Source of the DNA: Actinopolyspora xinjiangensis | GTDB lineage: Bacteria > Actinomycetota > Actinomycetes > Mycobacteriales > Pseudonocardiaceae | DNA: 64,000 nt | NCBI RefSeq assembly: GCF_900104475.1 | Contig: NZ_FNJR01000005.1 | Span: 186,001 to 250,000, forward strand | Direction of reading: 5' to 3' | Shown here: positions 56,230 to 64,000 of the stretch, piece by piece | Position numbering within the stretch: position 1 is the stretch's first letter | How the letters are laid out: the number at the start of each line of letters is the position of its first letter | The notes under the pieces: model-generated | Told to the model about the DNA's origin: nothing | Database searches by the model: none | What the model saw: the letters and a program-made list of their open reading frames with translations, nothing else | Program-made: the position numbers and the translations under genes

Positions 56230-56528
56230 CGCTGGGGCTGGTGCTCGCGTTGGCGGCCGGGACCTACGCGATGCGTCTCGCCGGCCCGCTGCTGCGTGAC
56301 AGGTTCCGGGTCTCCGAACGCGGCGGACGGTTGCTCTCGACGGCCGCGTTGACGCTGCTCGGTGCGTTCGTGGCCGTCAGCGCGTGCTACGAGTCGGGTT
56401 CGTTCGCCGGGTGGCCGCGCCTGGCGGGAGTGCTCGTGGGCGGTGTCCTGGCGTGGCGCGGGGCGCCGTTCGTGGTGGTCGTGATCGCCGCCGCCGGGGT
56501 CACGGCCGTGTTGCGCGCACTGCTGTGA
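56226..56528 (+). CDS. azlD: AzlD-family branched-chain amino acid exporter, small subunit
   Basis: 100 residues, three to four membrane helices. Typical start LGLVLALAAGTYAMRLAGPLLRDR in the TyxxR-L AzlD manner and RLLSTAALTLLGAFVA. ATG 56226 overlaps the azlC stop (ATGA). Partner of AzlC. Confidence 0.9.
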   Translation: MTLGLVLALAAGTYAMRLAGPLLRDRFRVSERGGRLLSTAALTLLGAFVAVSACYESGSFAGWPRLAGVLVGGVLAWRGAPFVVVVIAAAGVTAVLRALL

Positions 56529-56787
56529 GCACCCGCGCCCCCGGATTTGAAGTGGTGTCTTTCACATCGCGCCGGGCGAGAGGCTGGGCGGCGCTCGCGG
56601 CTCTCCCGCCTGGCCTGCGGCCCCGCCGGGCGATAACACGTCACCGACGTGAGCGTTCGTTAACCCGTGCTCGGGTCGTTCGTTAGCGTTGTTTATGGTT
56701 TTGCCGACCGATTCGGGGACGCGATCCGTCCCCGGTTGCGCAACCTCGGGCCCCACCACGCGGCCCGTGTCGACTGGGAGGCAGACC

Positions 56788-58221
56788 TTGGTCAGCGCGC
56801 CCGAACCGCCCGGCGGCACCACCACCGACGGCGATCCCGCCGCACACTCGAACGCCGAGGGCTACGCCACCGGACTCGGCAACCGTCAGGTCCAGATGAT
56901 CGCCATGGGCGGCGCGATCGGTGTCGGCCTGTTCCTCGGCGCGGGTGGCCTGCTCGAACGGATGGGACCGGGGATCATCCTGTCCTACCTGGTCTGCGGC
57001 ATCGCCGTGTTCTTCGTGATGCGCGCCCTGGGCGAGCTGGTGCTCCACCGGCCGCTGTCCGGCAGCTTCGTGGAGTACGCCCGCGAGTTCATCGGACCGT
57101 GGGCGGGCTTCGCCTCGGGCTGGATGTACTGGGTGAACTGGGTCGGCAGCGGAGTCGCCGAGATCACCGCGGCGGGGATCTACGTGGGCAAGTGGTTTCC
57201 CGACTTCCCGCAGTGGATCACCGCCCTGCTGGCCCTGCTGGTACTGCTGGGGGTCAACCTGCTGTCGGTGCGGCTGTTCGGGGAACTGGAGTTCTGGTTC
57301 TCGGTGATCAAGGTGCTGGCCATCGTCAGTTTCCTGGTCCTCGGCGTGTGGCTCGTGCTGACAGGGGCCCAGGTCGGGGACACCACGGCGGGAGTCGGCA
57401 ACCTGGTCCACAACGGCGGGTTCCTGCCCATGGGGATACCGGTGGTGCTGATGAGCCTGCAGGGAGTGATCTTCGCCTACGCCTCGATGGAGATGGCCGG
57501 TATCGCGGCGGGCGAGACGAAGAACCCCGCCAAGGTGATGCCCCGGGCGATCAACAGCGTCATCGTGCGCATCGCGTTCTTCTACGTGGGCTCGCTGCTG
57601 CTGCTGTGCATGGTGCTGCCCTGGACCGCCTACAGCGGCTCCGAGAGCCCGTTCGTCACGGTGTTCTCCAGCATCGGTATTCCCTGGGCCGGCGACATCA
57701 TGAACTTCGTGGTGCTCACCGCCGCGCTGTCGAGCTGCAACTCGGGGCTGTACTCCACCGGACGCATCCTGCGGTCCCTGTCCCGCAACGGTGAGGCCCC
57801 CGCCTTCACCGCCCGGATGAACGCCCAGCGCGCTCCCTACGGGGCCGTGCTGTTCACCGCCGCGGTCTTCCTGCTCGGAGTGCTGCTGAACTACGTGGTG
57901 CCGGACGAGGCCTTCGAGATCGCCACCTCGATCTCCTCGCTCGGTGTGATCGCCACCTGGGCCAGCCTGCTCTACAGCCAGCTCCGGATGCGCAAGCTGG
58001 CCGAGGCCGGGGTGATCCGGCGGCCGTCCTACCGGATGCCCGGTTCCCCCTACAGCAACTGGGTCGTGCTCGGCTTCCTCGCGCTCGTGCTGGTGTTGGC
58101 GGGCTTCTCCTCCGACATCGCCGCCCGCTGGTCGCTCTACGCGATCCCGCTGCTGGTCGTGGCCCTGTGGGTGGGCTGGCTGGTGGTCGGCAAGCGTTCG
58201 GCTCCCGCCGAACGCGACTGA
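56788..58221 (+). CDS. APC-family amino acid permease
   Basis: 477 residues, 12 membrane helices. Amino acid transporter family signature: GNRQVQMIAMGGAIGVGLFLG, ALGELVLHRPLSGSFVEYAREF, FASGWMYWVNW and SMEMAGIAAGETKNPAKVMPRA. Closest in pattern to the GabP/AnsP/ProY group of proton-coupled importers. TTG 56788 is preferred because GGGAGG (56777-56782) is 5 nt upstream; the frame opens 99 nt earlier without family-like residues. It may work with the AzlCD exporter upstream, but has its own spacer of 259 bp. Confidence 0.9.
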   Translation: MVSAPEPPGGTTTDGDPAAHSNAEGYATGLGNRQVQMIAMGGAIGVGLFLGAGGLLERMGPGIILSYLVCGIAVFFVMRALGELVLHRPLSGSFVEYAREFIGPWAGFASGWMYWVNWVGSGVAEITAAGIYVGKWFPDFPQWITALLALLVLLGVNLLSVRLFGELEFWFSVIKVLAIVSFLVLGVWLVLTGAQVGDTTAGVGNLVHNGGFLPMGIPVVLMSLQGVIFAYASMEMAGIAAGETKNPAKVMPRAINSVIVRIAFFYVGSLLLLCMVLPWTAYSGSESPFVTVFSSIGIPWAGDIMNFVVLTAALSSCNSGLYSTGRILRSLSRNGEAPAFTARMNAQRAPYGAVLFTAAVFLLGVLLNYVVPDEAFEIATSISSLGVIATWASLLYSQLRMRKLAEAGVIRRPSYRMPGSPYSNWVVLGFLALVLVLAGFSSDIAARWSLYAIPLLVVALWVGWLVVGKRSAPAERD

Positions 58222-58263
58222 CCCGGACGTTGCCCGCTCGCGCGTCTGCAGGACAATCGGGGT

Positions 58264-58968
58264 GTGAACCCAGCTCAACCGGTCGTCGGCGTGCTCGCCC
58301 TGCAGGGCGGTGTCGCCGAGCATCTCGCCGCGTTGCGGCGCACCGGAGTGACCGCCTGCCCGGTGCGCCGCCCAGAAGAGCTCGCCGAGGTGGACGCCCT
58401 GGTGCTGCCGGGCGGCGAGTCGACCACCATGACGCGGTTGTTGGACACCTTCGAGCTCTTCGAGCCGCTCCGCGCGCGGTTGCGGGAGGGCATGCCCGCC
58501 TACGGATCCTGCGCGGGCATGGTGCTGCTCGCCGACAGCGTGCTCGACGATCGCCCCGACGTCCGGGACAGCCCCGGCGTCCGGACCCTGGGAGCGCTGG
58601 ACGTGGTGGTCCGCCGCAACGCCTTCGGGCGCCAGGTGGACTCCTTCGAAGCCGATCTCGCCTTCGAGGGAATCGAAGGACCGGCACTGCGTGCCGTGTT
58701 CATCCGGGCTCCCCGCGTCGAGAAGACGGGCGCCGACGTCACCGTGCTGGCGAGCGTCCCCTCGTCGGGTGAGCCGGCGGACGGGGAGGCCGAGGCGACG
58801 GGCGGGGGTACCATCGTCGCGGTTCGACAGGGGCCGGTGCTCGCTACGGCGTTCCATCCGGAGTTGGTCAACGGTGATGATCGCGTGCACCGGCTGTTCG
58901 TAAGGATGATCCACGAGAACAGCGGGCATACCGGCCCGGTGCGACCAGATACCACGGAGGACACATGA
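58264..58968 (+). CDS. pdxT: Pyridoxal 5'-phosphate synthase glutaminase subunit PdxT
   Basis: 234 residues. Class I glutaminase triad: Cys83 in [11 protein letters not shown], and His and Glu in [10 protein letters not shown] near 200; [17 protein letters not shown] at the start and [13 protein letters not shown]. It hydrolyses glutamine and channels ammonia to PdxS. GACAAT at 58252-58257 is 6 nt before GTG 58264, pointing to a leaderless message and thus a promoter separate from pdxS. It overlaps yebC by 4 nt. Confidence 0.96.
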   Translation: MNPAQPVVGVLALQGGVAEHLAALRRTGVTACPVRRPEELAEVDALVLPGGESTTMTRLLDTFELFEPLRARLREGMPAYGSCAGMVLLADSVLDDRPDVRDSPGVRTLGALDVVVRRNAFGRQVDSFEADLAFEGIEGPALRAVFIRAPRVEKTGADVTVLASVPSSGEPADGEAEATGGGTIVAVRQGPVLATAFHPELVNGDDRVHRLFVRMIHENSGHTGPVRPDTTEDT

Positions 58969-59717
58969 GCGGCCACTCCAAGTGGGCCACGACCAAGCAC
59001 AAGAAGGCCGCCCTCGACGCCAAGCGCGGCAAGCTCTTCGCGAAGCTGACCAAGAACATCGAGGTCGCAGCGCGCACGGGTGGGGGCGACCCCGAGGCCA
59101 ACCCCACGCTGTACGACGCCATGCAGAAGGCGCGCAAGTCCTCGGTGCCGCAGGACAACATCGAGCGCGCCCGCAAGCGCGGTGCCGGTGAGGAAGCGGG
59201 CGGTGCCGACTGGCAGACGGTCATGTACGAGGGCTACGCCCCCAACGGGGTGGCCGTGCTGATCGAGTGCCTGACCGACAACCGCAACCGCGCCGCGGGC
59301 GAGGTGCGCACCACCATGAACAAGCACGGTGGTTCGATGGCCGACGCCGGTTCGGTGTCCTACCTGTTCAACCGGCGCGGCGTGGTGATCCTGCCCAAGA
59401 ACGGGCTCAGCGAGGAGGACGTGCTCGGCGCCGTGCTGGAGGCGGGCGCCGAGGAGATCGAGGACCTCGGGGAGAACTACGAGATCCTCTGCGAGCCAGG
59501 CGACCTCGTCCCGGTTCGCAAGGCGCTGCAGGCCGAGGGGATCGAGTACGACTCCGCCGAGCCGAGCTTCCTCCCGTCGGTCAACGTCCCACTGGACAGT
59601 GACGGCGCGCGCAAGGTCTTCAAGCTGATCGACTCGCTCGAGGACTGTGACGACGTGCAGAACGTCTACTCGAACTTCGACGTCTCCGACGAGGTCATGG
59701 CCCAGGTCTCGGCGTGA
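58965..59717 (+). CDS. yebC: YebC/PmpR-family protein
   Basis: 250 residues, complete family match: [20 protein letters not shown], the [15 protein letters not shown] helix, [20 protein letters not shown] and the [12 protein letters not shown] segment. Relatives act as transcriptional regulators and, more recently, as ribosome-associated factors that help at proline stretches. Coupled to pdxT (ATGA) and upstream of ruvCAB, as in mycobacteria. Confidence 0.96.
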   Translation: MSGHSKWATTKHKKAALDAKRGKLFAKLTKNIEVAARTGGGDPEANPTLYDAMQKARKSSVPQDNIERARKRGAGEEAGGADWQTVMYEGYAPNGVAVLIECLTDNRNRAAGEVRTTMNKHGGSMADAGSVSYLFNRRGVVILPKNGLSEEDVLGAVLEAGAEEIEDLGENYEILCEPGDLVPVRKALQAEGIEYDSAEPSFLPSVNVPLDSDGARKVFKLIDSLEDCDDVQNVYSNFDVSDEVMAQVSA

Positions 59718-59721
59718 ACCA

Positions 59722-59760
59722 CGCGGGGTTCCCGGTTCATCGAGGACCGCGAACCCCGCG
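59722..59760 (+). terminator. Terminator after yebC
   Basis: Perfect 10-bp stem CGCGGGGTTC/GAACCCCGCG with a 19-nt loop, 4 nt past the yebC stop, between convergent genes. Confidence 0.65.
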
Positions 59761-59850
59761 CGTCGTCGCGGGCGCGGGCACCGCGACCACCGGGAAGCCC
59801 GGGGCGGATCGGCCAGCCCCGTGGTTCCGCCGACCCTCCCGAGGAGGGAC

Positions 59851-60480
59851 TCAGAGCCTGCGGACCCGTGCCAGCCAGGCGGCCGTGTCGACCGCCTCGT
59901 CAGCCGCGACGTCGAGCCGGGCGGCGTACTCCTCACCCGCGATGCCGCGGTAGATGTCGGGTTCCAGGGATTCGACGCTCCAACCGTCGCCGAACGAGTC
60001 CCGCACCTGCTCGGCGCTCAGCCGCGGCCCGCCCGCGTCCTCGGTGTCCGAGAGCGCGAGCACGTGCACCATCGCCCCCGGCCCGCACACCGCGTGCAGG
60101 GCGCGCGTGTAGGCACGTCGTTCCTCGGCGCCGAACACGTGCAGCAGCGCGCTGTCCACCACGGTGTCGAAGCGTGGTTCGGAGCCGAGGCCGAACGCGT
60201 CGGCCACCGCGAAACGCGCCGCCACGCCGCGTTCGGCCGCGTTCCGGCGCGCCCGTGCCACGGCCGTCTCCGAACCGTCCACGCCGAGTACGTCGTAGCC
60301 CAGTTCGGTGAGCAGGATGGTGTGCTCGCCCTCACCGCAGCCGGGGTCGAGCACCGCCCCCGAGATCCAGCCCCGCCGTTCCAGCTCGACCACGGCTGGT
60401 TGAGGCTGTCCGATCACCCACAGGGGGTCGCCGTCCCGGTAGGCCCGCTCGAAGTGGTCCCGCGCGATGGAAGTGTCCAC
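59851..60480 (-). CDS. Class I SAM-dependent methyltransferase
   Basis: 209 residues. Motif I VLDPGCGEGEHTILLTELGYD, then VLGVDGSETAVARAR, DAFGLGSEPRFDTVVDSALLHVF and GPGAMVHVLALSD. Methyltransf_25/thiopurine methyltransferase-like fold; substrate unknown. GTG 60480. It is inserted between yebC and ruvC on the opposite strand, with two further unrelated genes following. Confidence 0.88.
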   Translation of the reverse strand: MDTSIARDHFERAYRDGDPLWVIGQPQPAVVELERRGWISGAVLDPGCGEGEHTILLTELGYDVLGVDGSETAVARARRNAAERGVAARFAVADAFGLGSEPRFDTVVDSALLHVFGAEERRAYTRALHAVCGPGAMVHVLALSDTEDAGGPRLSAEQVRDSFGDGWSVESLEPDIYRGIAGEEYAARLDVAADEAVDTAAWLARVRRL

Positions 60481-60699
60481 GGTGCTCTCCTCGTCTCGTT
60501 GGTTCGTGAGATCACCACGAGCATGCGAGTTCGAGCGAACTGGAAGTCAAGCCGAGGTCGCTACGCGGCTCGGTGGCTCCCGGGGCGCGGGCGACGGGAT
60601 GTCGGCCGCGCCTCTCGGTGAACTAGGCTTCGCCCTCGACGCGGCGTTCCCGGGGTGCGGTCGGGCCGCGAACGTACCCGTCGACGGAAGAGGTGAGAC

Positions 60700-61212
60700 G
60701 TGATGTCCGGCGCGGCGAGCTCGACGGACGAACTGCGCAGGTGGTTGGTCGACACCTCCGAGCGGCACGGGGCGGCCGTCCTGCACGTGCCGGAGGACGA
60801 GGAGCACGCGCCCTACGCGTTCTCGGTGGGCGCCTGGCGACGTTTCGGCAGGCCGGAGGTCGTGGTGATCGGACTCCCCGAGAAGGTGGGCCAGAGCGTG
60901 GTCGACACCTACGTCGAACGCGCCCGCGCCGGAGAGCGCTTCGTCCCCGGCAGGCTCTACGAGGGTTTCCTCGCCGAGCAGCCCGTCACCTTCGAGCGCG
61001 TGGCCCGGGCGCACTACCCGATGTACCTGGGCAGCGCGATGCTGGTTCACGGCGACGACGACTTCCCGGCGCTGCAACTGTTGCTGCCTACCCCGGACAC
61101 CGGTCTGTTCTCCTGGTCGGAACGGGCTCCGGAAGGGTTCGCCGCCTACCAGCCGGTGCTCACCGACAGCGGTGCGCCGGAGAGCTGGACCCCCGGCCAC
61201 GACGGGGTCTGA
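60700..61212 (+). CDS. DUF4262 domain protein
   Basis: 170 residues. DUF4262 pattern: APYAFSVGAWRRFGRPEVVVIGL, RFVPGRLYEGFLAEQPVTFERV and the C-terminal PALQLLLPTPDTGLFSWSE. Cytoplasmic, no known function. GAGGTGAGAC precedes the GTG-ATG pair at 60700/60703. Confidence 0.88.
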   Translation: MMSGAASSTDELRRWLVDTSERHGAAVLHVPEDEEHAPYAFSVGAWRRFGRPEVVVIGLPEKVGQSVVDTYVERARAGERFVPGRLYEGFLAEQPVTFERVARAHYPMYLGSAMLVHGDDDFPALQLLLPTPDTGLFSWSERAPEGFAAYQPVLTDSGAPESWTPGHDGV

Positions 61213-61329
61213 GTCCGCCGCTGCCGATGGCAGCGCCGCCCCCGCGCCTCGCCCGCTCACGGCCACGTCCCGTCGCCGTGCCGGAAAACCGTTGGACACG
61301 GCTCCTCGTGCTCTGCGTGAATTCGGCCC

Positions 61330-62160
61330 GTGACCGAATCCGAGATCTCCTTCGAGGACAAGTACCGCGCGAACCGGATCAGCTGGGACGCGAGCGCTCC
61401 GTTGCACGCCGCCAGTTCGTTCTATGACCTGGAAGGCATCGTCGCGGGCAACCAACCGCTGGCCGATTTCGAGTGGGAGGCGCTGGGGGATCTTCGCGGT
61501 CGCGACGTGGTGCACCTGCAGTGCCACATCGGCTCCGACACCGTCGCGCTGGCCAGGGCGGGGGCCGACGTGACCGGGCTGGACTTCTCCCCGCGGTCCG
61601 TCGAGGTGGCCGAGGAGCTGGCCGTACGGTGCGGACAGCGCATGGAGTTCGTCACCGCCGATGTCCACGAGGCGGCCGAAGTGCTGGGGTGGGCGCGGTT
61701 CGACGTCGTCTACACCGGGAAGGGGTCGTTGGGGTGGCTTCCCGACCTCGACGCGTGGGCGAGGGTGGTGGCCGAACTGCTCCGCCCCGGTGGTGTGCTC
61801 TGCCTGGTGGAATTCCATCCGGTGCTGGGCGCGGCCGCTGACGAACAGCCCGATGTGCACTCCGGTCTGTGGCTGGACTACGACTACCATCACAGTGCCG
61901 TCCACAGTCATGGTGAGGTGACCTACACCGGCGATGCCATGCCGGAGGGCAACGAGACGTTCGAGTGGGCGCACGGACTCGGTGGGACGATCAACGCGCT
62001 GATCGGGGCGGGGATGCGTGTCGAAGCACTGCACGAGCACGAAAGCAGTCCCTGGCTCCCCTGGCCGGGCGGAGTTCGGGACGCGTACTGGTTCCGCCTG
62101 CCGCCGGGTGCGCCTCGGCTGCCGATGCTGTTCACGCTGCGGGCGAGCTTGCCCGGTTGA
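61330..62160 (+). CDS. Class I SAM-dependent methyltransferase
   Basis: 276 residues. [19 protein letters not shown] at the N-terminus, motif [25 protein letters not shown] in an unusual LQCHIGSD form typical of this subfamily, [11 protein letters not shown], and [17 protein letters not shown]. The C-terminal extension [19 protein letters not shown] is also typical of it. Substrate unknown. GTG 61330. Confidence 0.9.
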   Translation: MTESEISFEDKYRANRISWDASAPLHAASSFYDLEGIVAGNQPLADFEWEALGDLRGRDVVHLQCHIGSDTVALARAGADVTGLDFSPRSVEVAEELAVRCGQRMEFVTADVHEAAEVLGWARFDVVYTGKGSLGWLPDLDAWARVVAELLRPGGVLCLVEFHPVLGAAADEQPDVHSGLWLDYDYHHSAVHSHGEVTYTGDAMPEGNETFEWAHGLGGTINALIGAGMRVEALHEHESSPWLPWPGGVRDAYWFRLPPGAPRLPMLFTLRASLPG

Positions 62161-62281
62161 CCCGTTCCGGGCGATGGGTCTCCGCTCGGCGCGGCGTGCG
62201 TGTCGCCGTGCGCGGTCCCGTTCCTCCGGCCGGTATCATTCGAACGCGTGTTCAAAACAGCTCGCGCGAGAGGATCAGGGT

Positions 62282-62869
62282 GTGCGCGTACTGGGAGTCG
62301 ATCCGGGGCTGACACGCTGCGGGGTCGGTGTCGTCGAGAGTGGGCATCGGCGCGGGGTGAGCTGCCTCGGAGTCGGCGTGGTGCGCAGTCCCACCGACGA
62401 CGAGCTGCCCCGGCGCCTGGTCGCCATCGCCGAGGGGGTGGAAGAGTGGATCGACGAGCACGCCCCGGAGGTCGTGGCGATCGAGCGGGTGTTCAGTCAG
62501 CAGAACGTGCGCTCGGTGATGGGGACCGCACAGGTCTCCGGCATCGTCGCGCTGGCCGCCGCGCGACGTGACATTCAGGTCGCCTTCCACACCCCGAGTT
62601 CGGTCAAGGCGGCCATCAGCGGTTCGGGCAAGGCCGACAAGCGTCAGGTCACCGCCATGGTCAGCAAGGTCCTCGGCATGTCCACCCCGCCGAAGCCCGC
62701 CGACGCGGCCGACGCCCTGGCGTTGGCGCTGTGCCACCTCTGGCGGGCCCCGATGGCGGGCAGGCTCGCCGAGGCGGAGCAGCGCGCCGCCGAACTCGCG
62801 CACAACCATCAACAGCGGCTGCGGCGAGCCGCACGGGACTCGTCCGGTACGAAGGGGGGCCACCGATGA
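62282..62869 (+). CDS. ruvC: Crossover junction endodeoxyribonuclease RuvC
   Basis: 195 residues. Catalytic acidic residues: Asp7 in [11 protein letters not shown], Glu in [15 protein letters not shown], and the paired Asp in [17 protein letters not shown]. It resolves Holliday junctions as a dimer. GTG 62282 follows GAGAGGATCAGG. It overlaps ruvA by 4 nt. The C-terminal 20 residues are a basic extension. Confidence 0.97.
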   Translation: MRVLGVDPGLTRCGVGVVESGHRRGVSCLGVGVVRSPTDDELPRRLVAIAEGVEEWIDEHAPEVVAIERVFSQQNVRSVMGTAQVSGIVALAAARRDIQVAFHTPSSVKAAISGSGKADKRQVTAMVSKVLGMSTPPKPADAADALALALCHLWRAPMAGRLAEAEQRAAELAHNHQQRLRRAARDSSGTKGGHR

Positions 62870-63504
62870 TCGCCTCGGTGCGGGGTGAGGTGCTGTCGGT
62901 CGGGCTGGATCACGCGGTGATCGAGGTCGGCGGCGTGGGAATGGCCGTGTACGCGACACCCGCCACGTTGGGCGGGCTGCGGCGAGGTGAGGAGGCCAGC
63001 CTGGCGACCTCGCTGATCGTCCGGGAGGACTCGCTGACGCTCTACGGCTTCGCGGACGCGAGGGCGCGCGACCTGTTCGCCCTGTTGCAGACCGCTTCCG
63101 GCGTGGGGCCGCGACTGGCGCTGGCCGCGCTGGCCGTGCTCGACCCGTCGCAGCTGCGCGACGCGTTGAGCCGGGGCGACACCGGTGCCCTGACGATGGT
63201 CCCAGGGATAGGCAAGAAGAGCGCCGAACGGCTCGTGCTGGAACTGCGCGACAAGGTGGCCGCGCTGTCCGCCGCGAACGGGGCGGAGCCCGGGCAGCCG
63301 ACGCCGGTGAGCGGCTCGGACGCCGGGGTCGCGGCCGTGGACACCGCAGGTATCCGGTCCGAGGTCAGCGAGGCCCTGGTCGGGCTCGGGTTCTCCGCGA
63401 AGCAGGCCGAGCAGAGCGTCAACGCGGTGCTCGCCGAGAACGGTGGGGAGACCGACACCTCCACCGTGCTGCGCAAGGCGCTGGCCACACTCGGTCCCAA
63501 GTAG
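62866..63504 (+). CDS. ruvA: Holliday junction DNA helicase subunit RuvA
   Basis: 212 residues. N-terminal OB fold ([20 protein letters not shown]), two helix-hairpin-helix motifs ([17 protein letters not shown] and [19 protein letters not shown]) and the C-terminal domain III that binds RuvB ([20 protein letters not shown]), joined by a flexible linker. ATG 62866 overlaps the ruvC stop. Confidence 0.97.
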   Translation: MIASVRGEVLSVGLDHAVIEVGGVGMAVYATPATLGGLRRGEEASLATSLIVREDSLTLYGFADARARDLFALLQTASGVGPRLALAALAVLDPSQLRDALSRGDTGALTMVPGIGKKSAERLVLELRDKVAALSAANGAEPGQPTPVSGSDAGVAAVDTAGIRSEVSEALVGLGFSAKQAEQSVNAVLAENGGETDTSTVLRKALATLGPK

Positions 63505-63569
63505 TCCGGGACGGTGCGGGCGTGGCGGAACCACGATCGCGGGTAGTACGAGCGGAGTTCGAGGAGACC

Positions 63570-64000
63570 ATGCACGAGGACGGGCCGGTGGAGCAGGAGA
63601 GCGGTGCCGTGGACGCGACCGAGGCTTCCGAGGACACCCTCTCGCCACACCGAGCCACCGGCGAGCAGGAGATCGACGCGAGCCTGCGTCCGCGCAAGCT
63701 CGACGACTTCGTCGGTCAGCAGCGTGTCCGGGAGCAGCTCCGGCTGGTCCTGCACGGGGCGCTCGGGCGGGGCGAGCAGCCCGACCACGTGCTGTTCGCG
63801 GGTCCGCCGGGGCTGGGCAAGACCAGCCTGGCCATGATCCTGGCGTCCGAACTCGGTTCGGCCATCAGGGTGACCTCCGGCCCGGCGCTGGAACGACCGG
63901 GCGATCTGGCGGCGATGTTGTCCAACCTCGCCGCCGGTGACGTGCTGTTCATCGACGAGATACACCGCATGGCCCGCCCCGCCGAGGAGATGCTCTACCT
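63570..64000 (+). CDS. ruvB: Holliday junction branch-migration ATPase RuvB (3' end beyond window)
   Basis: The first 143 codons are present and the gene runs off the window. After an acidic, variable N-terminus of about 35 residues come [20 protein letters not shown], Walker [19 protein letters not shown] and Walker [19 protein letters not shown], diagnostic of RuvB. GAGGAG lies 4 nt before ATG 63570; GTG 63522 is an upstream alternative. Third gene of the ruvCAB operon, 65 nt after ruvA. Confidence 0.95.
   Translation, partial: MHEDGPVEQESGAVDATEASEDTLSPHRATGEQEIDASLRPRKLDDFVGQQRVREQLRLVLHGALGRGEQPDHVLFAGPPGLGKTSLAMILASELGSAIRVTSGPALERPGDLAAMLSNLAAGDVLFIDEIHRMARPAEEMLY

Noticed and set aside
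56683-58929. 748-codon minus-strand frame opposite the permease and pdxT
   Set aside because: Shadow of real plus-strand genes; His/Gln-rich low complexity.

Overview
This 64 kb window is high-GC chromosomal DNA of a sporulating actinomycete, most likely Pseudonocardiales (Saccharopolyspora or Actinopolyspora-like). The placement is inferred from gene content: an SsgA/SsgB-family sporulation regulator, a mycothiol-dependent formaldehyde dehydrogenase, a 10-methyl fatty acid (tuberculostearate-type) gene pair, FprA, EF-G2, two PF04672/DUF574 methyltransferases, XRE-Scr1/DUF397 pairs and type VII secretion (T7SS) accessory genes. No insertion sequence, prophage, integrase or CRISPR array was seen. 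Four tRNA genes are present: Val-CAC alone and a Gly-GCC/Cys-GCA/Val-GAC cluster.

Layout. 0-12.5 kb is metabolic and regulatory: MFS exporter, DUF574 methyltransferase, mycothiol formaldehyde dehydrogenase with its MBL hydrolase, a NarL-type two-component pair, Gfo/Idh/MocA oxidoreductase, a DUF952-DUF985 fusion, a 2-hydroxyacid dehydrogenase, an F420-type LLM oxidoreductase and a small holin-like membrane protein. 13-15.4 kb holds the tRNAs, a PGPGW membrane protein and ssgB behind a long non-coding leader. 15.5-16.8 kb is a decayed short-chain dehydrogenase with a decapitated MmyB-type regulator beside it. 16.9-21.5 kb is proline catabolism (PRODH, P5C dehydrogenase) with a divergent PucR activator. 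21.9-23.3 kb is a universal stress protein overlapping a class III adenylate cyclase. 23.4-26.2 kb is the 10-methyl fatty acid pair. 26.4-28.2 kb is an NsrR-Hmp nitric oxide module with two matching operators. 28.3-34.7 kb holds a lipase-maturation-factor protein, FprA with an iron box, and a DUF574 methyltransferase-diguanylate cyclase operon.

From 34.9 kb runs a backbone also known in mycobacteria: thrS, HIT hydrolase, pgsA, then pdxS, pdxT, yebC and ruvC-ruvA-ruvB at 53.7-64 kb. Between pgsA and pdxS lie about 14.5 kb of other genes: a DUF3311/sodium-solute symporter/amidase operon (amidase frameshifted), XRE-Scr1/DUF397 genes with a partial duplication, a T7SS-like gene cluster, an AraC-type regulator and fusA2. 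An XRE-cupin/AzlCD/permease block separates pdxS from pdxT.

The most interesting candidate system is the minus-strand cluster at 46.5-49.2 kb. It encodes a SAV_915-like protein, an EspC-like small protein, a 377-residue putative T7SS substrate with glycine-zipper hydrophobic segments, and a multi-pass membrane protein. I read it as a possible membrane-active T7SS effector with its own immunity protein. This is inference only; no catalytic toxin domain is visible.
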